Assembly: GCA_964417885.1 (NCBI GenBank)
Contig: CAYQKN010000002.1
Span: 14,755 to 78,754 of the forward strand
From: UKL13-2 sp964417885
Lineage (GTDB): Bacteria; Pseudomonadota; Gammaproteobacteria; Burkholderiales; Usitatibacteraceae
Direction of reading: 5' to 3'
Length of the DNA: 64,000 nt
Each line of letters begins with the position of its first letter. Position 1 is the first letter of the stretch. Position numbers and translations under genes: made by a program. Positions 26,478 to 35,519 of the stretch are shown here, one piece after another. The notes beneath the pieces were generated by a model. That model worked only from the letters and a program-made list of their open reading frames with translations. It had not been told where the DNA came from and did not search any database.

Positions 26478-27362
26478 ATGGCTAGTATCGCAGAAAGCCC
26501 GGTCAGGCAGCTTTGGGGCGAGTTCGCCGAATCCAAGCTGGCGCTGTTCGGCCTTGCCCTTCTCATCACGGTGGTGTTGATCGCAATATTTGCGCCGGTC
26601 ATTTCGCCGCAGAATCCGTATGACCTTGCACAGATTGATGTGATGGACAGCAAACTCGCCCCCGGCGAACAGTCGACGGCTGGCAAGTCGCATTTGCTTG
26701 GCACCGACGATCAGGGTCGGGACATGCTTTCCGGGATTTTTTATGGCCTGCGCATCTCGCTCGGCGTGGGCGTGATCAGCACGGTGTTCGCCGTTGTGAT
26801 CGGCCTGTTTTTCGGCTTGGTCGCAGCGTATTTTGGCGGCTGGGTAGACACCCTGATCATGCGAATCGTCGATATCCAGCTGTCCTTTCCGGCGATCCTG
26901 ATCGCATTGATCCTGCTGGCGGTGCTGGGGCAGGGGGCGGACAAGATCATTGTCGCGCTGATCACGGTGCAATGGGCGTATTACGCCCGCACCGTGCGCG
27001 CCTCCGCCCTGGTGGAAAAGCAGAAGGAATACATCGAGGCGGCGCAGGTACTGGCCCTGGGAAAAACGCGCATTCTGTTTCGCCACATGCTGCCCAATTG
27101 CCTGCCACCGCTGATCGTGGTGGCCACGGTGCAGGTGGCACACGCGATTTCACTGGAAGCAACGCTTTCTTTCCTCGGGCTCGGCCTGCCGATCACCGAA
27201 CCGTCGCTGGGCTTGCTGATTTCAAACGGGTTCACCTATTTGATGAGCGGCAAGTACTGGATAAGCTTCTATCCCGGACTGGCCTTGCTGATCACCATCG
27301 TTGCCATCAATCTGGTTGCCGACCAGTTGCGTGACGTATTGAATCCGCGACTGAAAAAATAA
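26478..27362 (+). CDS. ABC transporter permease, DppC/OppC type
   Basis: A 294-residue partner permease. It has the N-terminal membrane segment and long periplasmic loop with HLLGTDDQGRDMLSGIFYG (the LGTDxxGRD motif typical of DppC), five further membrane segments and an EAA loop near KQKEYIEAAQVLALGKTRIL. It starts 12 bp after the first permease, so the two are co-translated. It ends with LRDVLNPRLKK, the family-typical tail. Confidence 0.93.
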   Translation: MASIAESPVRQLWGEFAESKLALFGLALLITVVLIAIFAPVISPQNPYDLAQIDVMDSKLAPGEQSTAGKSHLLGTDDQGRDMLSGIFYGLRISLGVGVISTVFAVVIGLFFGLVAAYFGGWVDTLIMRIVDIQLSFPAILIALILLAVLGQGADKIIVALITVQWAYYARTVRASALVEKQKEYIEAAQVLALGKTRILFRHMLPNCLPPLIVVATVQVAHAISLEATLSFLGLGLPITEPSLGLLISNGFTYLMSGKYWISFYPGLALLITIVAINLVADQLRDVLNPRLKK

Positions 27363-27378
27363 TGGGCAAAAACACAAA

Positions 27379-27392
27379 CTCCAGTACTGGAG
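27379..27392. repeat. 14-bp perfect palindrome between permease and ATPase genes
   Basis: CTCCAGTACTGGAG reads the same on both strands, 17 bp after the dppC-type stop in a 106-bp gap. It could be an operator or a small RNA structure; nothing else supports a function. Confidence 0.35.
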
Positions 27393-27468
27393 CGGTTGTT
27401 GGGGGCAAAATGGCCTGGAAGCCGCGCCGGTGCTGGTGTTTGGCTTTTCGTTTCGCGGGCAGTCGGCC

Positions 27469-28431
27469 ATGAGTTCCGTTCTCGCAGTCGAAAACCTTCG
27501 TACCCATTTTTTTACCAAAGCCGGCGTGGTGAAGGCGGTGGACGACGTATCACTAAGCCTCGAACGCGGCAAAATTCTGGGGCTGGTCGGCGAATCCGGT
27601 TCCGGCAAATCGATGATGGGCTATTCGATCATGGGGCTGGTCGACGCGCCGGGCCGGATTGTCGAAGGCAGGATCGTACTCAATGGCCAGGACATCACCA
27701 CGTTGCCGTCCGATCACTGGCGCAAGTTGCGCGGAAACCGGGTTGCGATGATTTTTCAGGATCCGATGATGACCCTGAATCCGGTGCTACGCATCGACAC
27801 GCAGATGATTGAGGCGGTGCTTGCGCATCATCAGATCGGCAGCGCCGCCGCGCGCGAACGCTGCCGCGGCGCGTTGGTGCAGGTCGGCATCCCATCACCC
27901 GATGAGCGGCTCGAGGCCTACCCGCACCAATTTTCCGGCGGGATGCGGCAACGTGTCGCGATCGCCATTGCCTTGCTCAACAAACCCGATCTGATCATCG
28001 CCGACGAGCCGACAACGGCGCTCGACGTGACCATTCAGGGCCAAATCCTGTTTGAAATGCAAAAGCTCTGCCGCGAATCGGGCACCGCGCTGATCTGGAT
28101 AACGCACGACCTGTCTGTTGTGGCAGGCTTGGCCGACGATATCGCCGTGATGTACGCTGGTAAAGTCGTTGAAAGCGGCGGCGTGTCGGCGGTACTGGAC
28201 AAACCGCTGCATCCGTATACAAAAGGACTGCTTGAATCCGTGCCGAGCCGCAACGTGAAAGGCTCACCGCTAAAGCAGATTCCCGGCATGACGCCTTCGT
28301 TGCTGGCGATCGGCAGCGGCTGTGCATTTCGCGATCGTTGTCCGACCCGTACCGCAGAGTGTGAGGTTGCCCCGGATGTTACGCAACCGTATTTTGGTCG
28401 CGCCGTTCGCTGCGTGCACCCGCAGGCATGA
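27469..28431 (+). CDS. ABC transporter ATPase, DppD/OppD type
   Basis: A 320-residue ATPase. Walker A is GESGSGKS, the signature is FSGGMRQRV, Walker B is LIIADEPTTALD and the switch His is in ITHDLSVVA. The C-terminal oligopeptide-transporter extension with CAFRDRCPTRTAEC carries the clustered Cys residues known from this subfamily. The ATG at 27469 (MSSVLAVENL) matches family N-termini; an ATG at 27430 would add 13 hydrophobic residues. It pairs with the next gene. Confidence 0.93.
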   Translation: MSSVLAVENLRTHFFTKAGVVKAVDDVSLSLERGKILGLVGESGSGKSMMGYSIMGLVDAPGRIVEGRIVLNGQDITTLPSDHWRKLRGNRVAMIFQDPMMTLNPVLRIDTQMIEAVLAHHQIGSAAARERCRGALVQVGIPSPDERLEAYPHQFSGGMRQRVAIAIALLNKPDLIIADEPTTALDVTIQGQILFEMQKLCRESGTALIWITHDLSVVAGLADDIAVMYAGKVVESGGVSAVLDKPLHPYTKGLLESVPSRNVKGSPLKQIPGMTPSLLAIGSGCAFRDRCPTRTAECEVAPDVTQPYFGRAVRCVHPQA

Positions 28432-28438
28432 GGCAGGC

Positions 28439-29431
28439 ATGACGACACCGCTGCTTGAACTGAGGAACGTATCGAAACAATTTTCCCGCCGGCTTGACTT
28501 CGCCGGGAGGGTAGCCCAGAAGCTCGGCGCGGATCTGCGCGACGAGGTGGTGCAGGCCGTAGACGACGTGGATCTTACGATCCTGCCCGGCGAAGTGGTC
28601 GGACTGGTGGGCGAATCCGGGTGCGGCAAGTCCACGCTGGGCCGCATTGTATGCGGCATTCACCCGCAAACCACGGGCGATCGCTGGTGGCGGGGCGTGA
28701 ACGTCAATTCCATGACGGCAGCCGAGAAGCGCGCAATGCAATTGCAGCTGCAAATGATCTTCCAGGATCCCTACGCGTCATTGAATCCGCGCTACCGGGT
28801 CGAGGAGATCATCGGCGAAGCCCCGCGCGTGCACGGTCTTGTTGACCGCGCCCATCAACGGGAATATGTGGCAGGCATCATGCGGAAGGTCGGCCTCGAC
28901 CCGTCGCTTTCGCGACGGTTTCCCCACCAGTTTTCCGGCGGTCAACGGGCGAGGATTGGCATTGCCCGGGCGCTTGCCGTCAAGCCACGCTTTCTGGTTT
29001 GCGATGAGGCGGTTGCGGCGTTGGACGTTTCGATTCAGGCACAGGTGCTCAACCTTTTCATTGAGTTGCGCCAGGAGCTGAATCTCACCTACCTCTTTAT
29101 CAGCCATGACCTGGGGGTGGTGCGGCACCTGTCAGACCGCGTGGTCATCATGTACCTTGGGAGGGTGGTTGAGTCCGCACCGTCCGACCAGTTGTTTTCC
29201 CATCCCAATCATCCCTACACACAGGCATTGCTTGCCGAGGTTCCCTCGCTGGAGGTGCGCAAAAAGGATTTTGTCGCCATCAAGGGTGAGATTCCCTCAC
29301 CACTCAATCCGCCGGGCGGCTGTCACTTTCATCCTCGATGTCCGCATGCCACGGAAAGATGCCGCATTGAAGCGCCACGCCTGAAAACCATCGCCCCCAA
29401 TCGCCAGTCCGCCTGCCATCTCAACGAGTAG
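28439..29431 (+). CDS. ABC transporter ATPase, DppF/OppF type
   Basis: A 330-residue ATPase, the second half of the heterodimeric motor. Walker A is GESGCGKS, the signature is FSGGQRARIGIARAL, Walker B is FLVCDEAVAALD and the switch region is FISHDLGVVRHL. It ends with the typical HPRCPHATERC segment. The ATG at 28439 follows the dppD-type stop by 7 bp and has AGGCAGG just upstream. In-frame codons before it are inside the preceding gene and were not used. Confidence 0.93.
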   Translation: MTTPLLELRNVSKQFSRRLDFAGRVAQKLGADLRDEVVQAVDDVDLTILPGEVVGLVGESGCGKSTLGRIVCGIHPQTTGDRWWRGVNVNSMTAAEKRAMQLQLQMIFQDPYASLNPRYRVEEIIGEAPRVHGLVDRAHQREYVAGIMRKVGLDPSLSRRFPHQFSGGQRARIGIARALAVKPRFLVCDEAVAALDVSIQAQVLNLFIELRQELNLTYLFISHDLGVVRHLSDRVVIMYLGRVVESAPSDQLFSHPNHPYTQALLAEVPSLEVRKKDFVAIKGEIPSPLNPPGGCHFHPRCPHATERCRIEAPRLKTIAPNRQSACHLNE

Positions 29432-29465
29432 CGCGCTATAAAATGACGTTTTAGAGGTTTTCGCC

Positions 29466-30410
29466 ATGTCTGTGTCCACCACGCTGTTTCCGCCCTTTTC
29501 GCATACCGCGTCGCGCACCGGTCATGGCGACGACGTACCGGTTGTATTTGACTCGCCGCACAGCGGCATCATGTATCCGGCCGATTTCGACACCATCGTG
29601 CCGCATCACGTGCTGCGGCGCGCCGAAGATACGCATGTAGAGGCGCTTTACGCTGGCGCACCGGATCTCGGTGCGGCGTTGATTGCGGCAAATTTCCCGA
29701 GAAGCTACATCGACGCAAATCGTTCGCTGCTGGATATCGATGCGGCACTGCTGGACGCGCCATGGCCTGGTCCGGTCAATGTCAGCCGAAAGACCGAGAA
29801 GGGCATCGGTCTAGTCTGGCGCCTGCTTGACACCGGCGAATCGATCTACCAGCGCCAGCTGTCGGTCGCAGAGGTGCAAGCACGGATCAGCCAATACTAT
29901 TCGCCCTATCATGCGGCGGTGCGGAACGCGATCAACCATGCGCACAAACACTACGGCGCGGTCTGGCACGTCAATTGCCACTCGATGCCCGCCACGTCAT
30001 CGGTAATTTCTGAAGAGGGCCCCGGCGTCGCGCGCGCTGACTTTGTTCTAGGCGACCGCGATGGCAGCACCTGTTCACCTGCATTTACTGCATTTGTCGC
30101 CCGCACATTGCGCGACATGGGTTATGACGTTCGTATTAACGACCCATACAAGGGCGTGGAACTGGTACGCGCCTATTCCGATCCGGCCAACCAGAAACAC
30201 TCGCTTCAAATCGAAGTCAATCGCCGACTCTACATGGACGAGAACAGCCGTGAACGCCATGCCGGTTTTGACAAACTTCATGCCGATATCACAGCAATGA
30301 TCGCCGCGATTGCCGCCTACGCGCGCGCAAACGTCCCGGCCCATCATCACGACCATGATTGCGCACACGACCATCATCACGACCACGGACACAAGCACCA
30401 TGACCATTAA
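29466..30410 (+). CDS. N-formylglutamate amidohydrolase family protein with His-rich tail
   Basis: A 314-residue cytoplasmic metallo-hydrolase of the N-formylglutamate deformylase (HutG) family, which releases formate from N-formylglutamate and related N-formyl amino acids. Motifs seen are VVFDSPHSGIMYP, RAEDTHVEALY, VWHVNCHSMP and LQIEVNRRLYMDE. The last 22 residues (293-314) hold 13 His and 5 Asp and one Cys, an unusual metal-binding-like tail. It is 34 bp after the transporter ATPase and overlaps the next gene by 11 bp, so it belongs to that operon. No other hut genes are present. Confidence 0.87.
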   Translation: MSVSTTLFPPFSHTASRTGHGDDVPVVFDSPHSGIMYPADFDTIVPHHVLRRAEDTHVEALYAGAPDLGAALIAANFPRSYIDANRSLLDIDAALLDAPWPGPVNVSRKTEKGIGLVWRLLDTGESIYQRQLSVAEVQARISQYYSPYHAAVRNAINHAHKHYGAVWHVNCHSMPATSSVISEEGPGVARADFVLGDRDGSTCSPAFTAFVARTLRDMGYDVRINDPYKGVELVRAYSDPANQKHSLQIEVNRRLYMDENSRERHAGFDKLHADITAMIAAIAAYARANVPAHHHDHDCAHDHHHDHGHKHHDH

Positions 30411-31365
30411 AACAGGCGTCTCGCCCTATGCCGTTGAACTTGCCCCACCGGATATTGCTCCCTACCGGAAGGGCAACACCGGCATCGACTACATCACCAC
30501 GTTTGATTCCGGCAAGCCGGGCCCGCACGTGATGGTGAATGCCGTAACACATGGCAACGAACTCTGTGGCGCGCTGGCTGTCGACCGCCTGTTCAAGATG
30601 AATGTGCGCCCGAAACGGGGAAAATTGTCGCTATCTTTCGCCAATGTCGAAGCCTTCCATCGCTTCGACCGCAATTTGCCCCATGCGAGCCGGTTTGTCG
30701 ATGAAGACTTCAACCGGGTCTGGTCGCCCGCGACTTTGGATGGTCCCAGGCAGTCGGTTGAGTTGTCCCGCGCGCGCGCCATGCGCCCGATCATCGATCA
30801 GGTCGATTTTCTGCTCGACATACATTCGATGCATGACCCGCATGGACCCGTCATGATTTCCGGGCCCCTGGCGAAGGGCATCGCCCTTGCCAAGCGGGTC
30901 GGTGTACCGGAGTTCATTGTGGCAGACGCGGGCCATGCCAACGGCACCCGGATGCGGGACTACGGAGGATTCGGCAACACCGACTCACCCAGGGCGGCAT
31001 TGCTGGTCGAATGTGGTCAGCACTGGGAACGTGCGGCTGAAGCGCTTGCCTGGCAGTCCACCTGGCGCTTCCTCCGCGCGCTGGATGTCGTTGAACATGA
31101 TCTTGCCGCGGCGCAAATCGAACGCGTCGAACAACCTGCGCAAAAGGTTGTCCGGGTAACCGATGCCCTGATTGCCTCTTCGCTTGATTACAAATTTGCA
31201 CCCGGCCTCAAGGGCCTGTCGATTGTGCCAAGCGCGGGCGACCTGATCGCCACCGATGCCGGCAAGCCGGTCAATGCGCCGTACGATAACTGCGTGCTCA
31301 TCATGCCAACACTTGTGCATGTGAAGCCCGGCCTGACCGCGGTTCGGATTGGCCGCATCGAGTAG
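30400..31365 (+). CDS. Succinylglutamate desuccinylase/aspartoacylase family zinc hydrolase
   Basis: A 321-residue M14-like zinc enzyme that removes an acyl group from an N-acyl amino acid. The first zinc motif is VTHGNELCGA (His and Glu ligands), an Arg-containing substrate region follows in RKRGKL and EDFNRVW, and the third ligand is in LLDIHSMHDP. The catalytic Glu is likely in LLVECGQHW. The ATG at 30400 lies inside the end of the deformylase gene (11-bp overlap). The acyl group (acetyl, succinyl or other) cannot be told from sequence. Confidence 0.87.
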   Translation: MTIKTGVSPYAVELAPPDIAPYRKGNTGIDYITTFDSGKPGPHVMVNAVTHGNELCGALAVDRLFKMNVRPKRGKLSLSFANVEAFHRFDRNLPHASRFVDEDFNRVWSPATLDGPRQSVELSRARAMRPIIDQVDFLLDIHSMHDPHGPVMISGPLAKGIALAKRVGVPEFIVADAGHANGTRMRDYGGFGNTDSPRAALLVECGQHWERAAEALAWQSTWRFLRALDVVEHDLAAAQIERVEQPAQKVVRVTDALIASSLDYKFAPGLKGLSIVPSAGDLIATDAGKPVNAPYDNCVLIMPTLVHVKPGLTAVRIGRIE

Positions 31366-31460
31366 GTTCCGCAATCCCCGGGCCGGGTCATCCGGCCATC
31401 GCCGGACGCGTATTGCCGCGCCCAGCCGTTAACCGCTATGTGCGCCAGCGAGCCCGACTT

Positions 31461-32738
31461 TCAGGCTTCCTCGCCCTTTGCGGAAGGACGGATACCCAGT
31501 TGTTTCAGCTTGCGGTACAGATGCGTGCGCTCAAGGCCGACCTTGTCGGCAACACGCGACATATTGCCCTCTTCGCGCCGAATATGATGCAGAAAATACT
31601 GATACTCGAAGCGTTCGCGCGCCTCGCGCAAAGGCACATCAAACGGAATGCGCGGGTGACCGGCGCCCCGGTCACCATGATCGAGGCCAAACTCGCGCGA
31701 CACCCGCGCAACATCCTCGGCGGCTATCTCGCTATTCAAACTGGTCAAGGCCAGGGTCTTGATCGCGTTCTGAAGCATGGGGAGGTTGCCCGGCCAATCC
31801 AGGTTTCGCAATGCGTTCAACGCGCCAACGTTGAGTTGCCGCAACGGACATTCGTTGGCTTCGACCATCTGCAGCAAAATGGTGTTTGCAAGGTCAGGGA
31901 TGTCCTCGGGATGTTCGCGAAGGCTGGGAATTCGCAGCGTTACGCCGCTAAGCTGGGTCAGCAGTGCCGCGTCGAAATCTCCGCTCTCAACCAGCGGCAA
32001 CAGTGGCAGGGCTGCAGCGACAATGAGACGAACATTGAACTTTTCAAGTTTGGCAATCAGCTGCAGCAGGCCTTTCTGTTCGGCCTTGTTCAATCGTTCC
32101 AGTTGATCGAGGAACAGGATACCGTCACGGGCTTCGGTTAGTGGTGCAAACGGATTGTGTGCGAGCCACCCGTGGTCGGGCGATGAAACCCAGGCGGTGT
32201 TTTTCTGGTGAACAACGCGCGCCACCATTTCGAAGCCGCAACCCGCTTCGCCGCTCAGCAGCAATGGTTGTTTCAGACGACTGACCTGCTCGAGCCGCTG
32301 CCGCAATTCGACCATCAGTTTCGCCCGTCCCATATGGGCAAACGACAACCCGGTCTTCGGCAGCGCCTTGCCGCCGGCAAGCGCCTTGCCCACTGTTGCG
32401 ACGAGTTTTGGAAGGCTGATCGGCTTTTCGAGAAAATCAAACGCGCCAATTCTCGTAGCCTCAATTGCGGATTCGATGGTGCCGTGGCCGGACATCATCA
32501 CGACCGGCATTGTCAGCTGTCCCGACATTGCCCACTCCTTTAGCAGCGAAATCCCATCGGTATCGGGCATCCATATGTCCAGCAAAACCAAGTCGGGCCG
32601 CGCCTCTCTCCGGTGTGCGCGCGCCGCCGCGGCATTCTCGGCCAATTTGACGTTATAGCCCTCGTCCTTGAGGATTTCGGATAGAAGTTCCCGGATACCG
32701 ATTTCGTCGTCGACGACCAATATATTGTTTGCGGTCAT
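31461..32738 (-). CDS. ntrX: NtrX-type response regulator with degenerate AAA+ domain
   Basis: Partner of the NtrY kinase encoded just upstream. 425 residues. The receiver is intact: DDE at 10-12, phospho-Asp54 in LLDIWMPDTDG, and KP in FLEKPISL. The DNA-binding Fis-type HTH at 392-416 (NMSRVADKVGLERTHLYRKL) is intact. The middle AAA+ domain is eroded: Walker A reads GEAGCGFE, with Phe169 in place of the catalytic Lys; the GAFTGA sigma-54 loop is missing, with AHNPFAPL in that region; Walker B reads LFLDQ instead of LFLDE. It should bind DNA but probably cannot hydrolyse ATP or open sigma-54 promoters. The ATG at 32738 was chosen because it starts the receiver. Confidence 0.88.
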   Translation of the reverse strand: MTANNILVVDDEIGIRELLSEILKDEGYNVKLAENAAAARAHRREARPDLVLLDIWMPDTDGISLLKEWAMSGQLTMPVVMMSGHGTIESAIEATRIGAFDFLEKPISLPKLVATVGKALAGGKALPKTGLSFAHMGRAKLMVELRQRLEQVSRLKQPLLLSGEAGCGFEMVARVVHQKNTAWVSSPDHGWLAHNPFAPLTEARDGILFLDQLERLNKAEQKGLLQLIAKLEKFNVRLIVAAALPLLPLVESGDFDAALLTQLSGVTLRIPSLREHPEDIPDLANTILLQMVEANECPLRQLNVGALNALRNLDWPGNLPMLQNAIKTLALTSLNSEIAAEDVARVSREFGLDHGDRGAGHPRIPFDVPLREARERFEYQYFLHHIRREEGNMSRVADKVGLERTHLYRKLKQLGIRPSAKGEEA

Positions 32739-32763
32739 ACTGATTGCTCCGTTGCTGCTTGCA

Positions 32764-34923
32764 TCATACTTCCAAGCCGGTCTCGCTGTCTGAATGCGGC
32801 GACTCCGGAGTAAGGGCAGCGGGCAGGTCGATGATGACGCGTGCGCCGTTTGGCAGGACATTGGTGATGGTGACGCTGCCGCCGTGTTCTTCAATGATTT
32901 TCTTGACGATCGCCAGCCCCAGGCCGGTACCCTTTGCCTTGGTGGTCACATACGGCTCGAAAATGCGCGCCATCATGTCTTGACGTATCCCCGTTCCATT
33001 GTCTGCCACTACCAGTCTCACGCGATTTGCCGCTGAAGACGTTTCGACCAGCAACCTCGGGGTGGCACTGCCCGCCATTGCGTCGAGCGCGTTCTGCACC
33101 AGGTTGTGAATCACCTGCCGGAGCAGGGCTGCGTCAGCAAAAACACTGGGTAGCCCGTCAGCGAGATTGAGTTCCACCCCGGTGGCCATTGACTCATAGA
33201 GAACAAGCACATCCCGGATCAGCTCGTTTAGCTCAACGTTTGCCGGCGTCAGCCGAGAACTGCGGGAGTAGAGGCTGAAGTCGTCAACCATGCCTTTCAG
33301 TGCACCCACCTGCGCCACAATTGTGCTGGTCGCCCGCAGCAACATTGCCTGGTCGTCCTTCGGCAATTTGCCTGACAGTTTTTGTTGCAGGCGTTCGGCC
33401 GAAAGCTGGATCGGCGTCAGCGGATTCTTGATCTCGTGTGCGAGGCGCCGTGCGACTTCACCCCAGGCGGCATCGCGCTGGGCCTGAATCAGGCCAGTCA
33501 CGTCGTCGAATGCCAGCACAAAGCCGGAATCTATCGAAGCCGGCAACCTGGTTCCGCGTACCAGCAGTGTCCGTTTGCCTGCCGGGCCGTCATATTCTAT
33601 TTGACGCTCCCAAGGCCTGTCGCGCTGCGTCGAAAGCTGTGCCACGATTTCTTCCACCATAGGCGCCGCCCGCGGCAATGCCGCCCCCCATTCGGGCAGC
33701 CGAATTCCCTTGAGCAGTGGCTGAGAAAAACCCAGCATGTCTTCGACGTTTTTGTTAAGCGTCTTGACGTAAAGGCGCTCATCAAGCGTCAGAACCGCTG
33801 AAGTCAGATTGCCGAGGATCGTTTCCAGGTAGGTCTTGCTGTTTTCCAGCTCCTGCTGCTTGCGGGCCACGATGTCCGAGGCCTCTGCAAGCTGGCGCGT
33901 CATGGTATTGAAGGATTGCGTCAACACACCAAACTCGTCGCGGCTACGGACCGGATTCAACTTTGTGAAGTCTCCCTTCGCAATTGCCCGCGTCGACTCC
34001 GCCAATGCCGATAACGGCTCTGACAGTCGCTCCGAAAGCAGAAATGACAATGAAATAGCGGAAAACAGGGTCAAGACCATCGCCAGCGTCAGGGTTAGTG
34101 CAAACAGCTGCTTCAATCCCTGTCGCTGCAGTCCCAGCTGCTGATAATCGCGAATGCCGGTTTCGACCAGCTGCGCATCAGCAGCAAATCCCGCTGCGGC
34201 CACAACGACCACCTGCAGAACATGTGGCGCTTCGAGTTCAGTACGTGGCGCGACGGGCAGCACGGCGCGGAAATACAGCGCACGATCCGAAAGCGACTCC
34301 GCGGCTCTGACCGGCGACTTCTGCAGGGCCTCCTTGATTTCCGCAATCGTCGGCTTATCGTTGAACAGTCGCGCGCGGCTGCCGGAGAAGGCAAGAAGTT
34401 TTCCATCGGCGGCAAACAACGATACTTCGTCGAACGCGTATTGGTCGCGCAACTCCTTGAGTATGGATGGATCGGCGTCAGCGCTCCCCGACAGGCGGGC
34501 TGCGGCCTCGCGCCCCTTTCGCCCCAACTCTGTAAGCGTGCCGTCTATTGCACTCTTGCCAAGATTAAGTGCGCCTTCAAGCGCCTTGTCTACCGGCACG
34601 TCAAACCAGGAGTCAATCGAACGATTCAGGAATTGAACCGAAATGGCATAGACCAGCCCACCCGGAATAATGGCCATAAGTGCAAATACCGCCATCAACC
34701 GGAGTGCAAGTTTCGCCCCGAATACTCGCCCTTTGAGTTTCTTCCACAGCGAAAAAATCTGGAAGCCGATCAACGCCAACAATCCGACTGTCAGCGCAAT
34801 GCCGACCCCGAACAACCATGGGTATTGCTGACTGAAAAAGGCATTGTTGCTGCTGGCGCGGAACAGCAGCGCAATCAAGGCGAAGCCCAGGCCAACGCAA
34901 CCAAAGATGATGGCGCGAATCAT
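32764..34923 (-). CDS. ntrY: NtrY-type membrane sensor histidine kinase
   Basis: 719 residues. Membrane segments at about 2-22, 32-53 and 72-95, a periplasmic region, a further segment (LTLTLAMVLTLFSAISLSFL), then HAMP, a PAS domain and the kinase core. The phospho-His is in AHEIKNPLTPIQLSAERL; the ATP-binding boxes are HNLVQNALDAM, VADNGTGI and GTGLGLAIVKKI. The sensed signal is not known; NtrYX systems respond to nitrogen or oxygen/redox state in other bacteria. The ATG at 34923 overlaps the DUF4390 stop (ATGA). Confidence 0.92.
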   Translation of the reverse strand: MIRAIIFGCVGLGFALIALLFRASSNNAFFSQQYPWLFGVGIALTVGLLALIGFQIFSLWKKLKGRVFGAKLALRLMAVFALMAIIPGGLVYAISVQFLNRSIDSWFDVPVDKALEGALNLGKSAIDGTLTELGRKGREAAARLSGSADADPSILKELRDQYAFDEVSLFAADGKLLAFSGSRARLFNDKPTIAEIKEALQKSPVRAAESLSDRALYFRAVLPVAPRTELEAPHVLQVVVVAAAGFAADAQLVETGIRDYQQLGLQRQGLKQLFALTLTLAMVLTLFSAISLSFLLSERLSEPLSALAESTRAIAKGDFTKLNPVRSRDEFGVLTQSFNTMTRQLAEASDIVARKQQELENSKTYLETILGNLTSAVLTLDERLYVKTLNKNVEDMLGFSQPLLKGIRLPEWGAALPRAAPMVEEIVAQLSTQRDRPWERQIEYDGPAGKRTLLVRGTRLPASIDSGFVLAFDDVTGLIQAQRDAAWGEVARRLAHEIKNPLTPIQLSAERLQQKLSGKLPKDDQAMLLRATSTIVAQVGALKGMVDDFSLYSRSSRLTPANVELNELIRDVLVLYESMATGVELNLADGLPSVFADAALLRQVIHNLVQNALDAMAGSATPRLLVETSSAANRVRLVVADNGTGIRQDMMARIFEPYVTTKAKGTGLGLAIVKKIIEEHGGSVTITNVLPNGARVIIDLPAALTPESPHSDSETGLEV

Positions 34924-35519
34924 GGCGTGAAATTCCAGCGATACCAGTCTGATGCCAGGCTCCATTCGCGGGAAGCGATTACGTTCAGCTGGAACGGCTT
35001 TGGCAATTGCGTCGTATCAAAACGAAATCGCAGCGCGGCTTCATACCTTTCGCCTGGTCGCAACTGCCCTTTTTCGGCGATCGTCCAGGACCGGACACGG
35101 GAAAGAAGTCGCCGCACATCGTCGAACGACGCGACATTCTGCGTTACTCCTGACGTCGCAACCCGGTACTGGTCCGTAAGCGGGGCATAGGAGACCCTGC
35201 GGTCGCGGGTCGCCGTGGCAACAGCCTGGTCGACCCAGTACCAGCGGCCACGCGTCAACTGAAACTCGACAATGAAATAAAGTGGCACGCCCTTGCGCAC
35301 AGCGTCCTGCATCGCGGAGGTGAGTTGCAACTCGATATCTGCGTTGAGTTGGTACCCCTCATCGGTTGAGTCTATTTTTGCGGCCTGAATCACGGCCACC
35401 TGGGCCGCGGCGACGAACGGAAACAGCAGCAGCAGCAAAACGGCAAGCCACCAAGCAGGCTCTCGGCAACGCCTATTCGGTTTTTTCCAGCAGCGCGTAA
35501 TAGAAACCGTCGTGGGCAT
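34920..35519 (-). CDS. DUF4390 family secreted/membrane-associated protein
   Basis: A 199-residue protein of unknown function that is found next to rsmB and ntrYX in many betaproteobacteria. A hydrophobic signal segment (WWLAVLLLLLFPFVAAAQ) ends near residue 40, so it is probably periplasmic. The rest is beta-rich (DIELQLTSAMQDAVRKGVPL, YFIVEFQLTRGRWYW). The only sensible in-frame start before the signal is ATG 35519, which overlaps the rsmB end by 47 bp. Its stop overlaps the ntrY start, which suggests a shared envelope-sensing role (inference). Confidence 0.85.
   Translation of the reverse strand: MPTTVSITRCWKKPNRRCREPAWWLAVLLLLLFPFVAAAQVAVIQAAKIDSTDEGYQLNADIELQLTSAMQDAVRKGVPLYFIVEFQLTRGRWYWVDQAVATATRDRRVSYAPLTDQYRVATSGVTQNVASFDDVRRLLSRVRSWTIAEKGQLRPGERYEAALRFRFDTTQLPKPFQLNVIASREWSLASDWYRWNFTP

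Noticed and set aside
26163..27143. 326-codon His-rich frame on the minus strand
   Set aside because: Antisense to the two permease genes; the His richness comes from reversed hydrophobic codons.
31366..31460. GC-rich hairpin GGCCGG-GTCAT-CCGGCC between convergent genes
   Set aside because: Short stem without a T-run on either side; too weak to call a terminator.
34222..35190. 322-codon open frame on the plus strand
   Set aside because: Antisense to ntrY and DUF4390; no recognisable domain.
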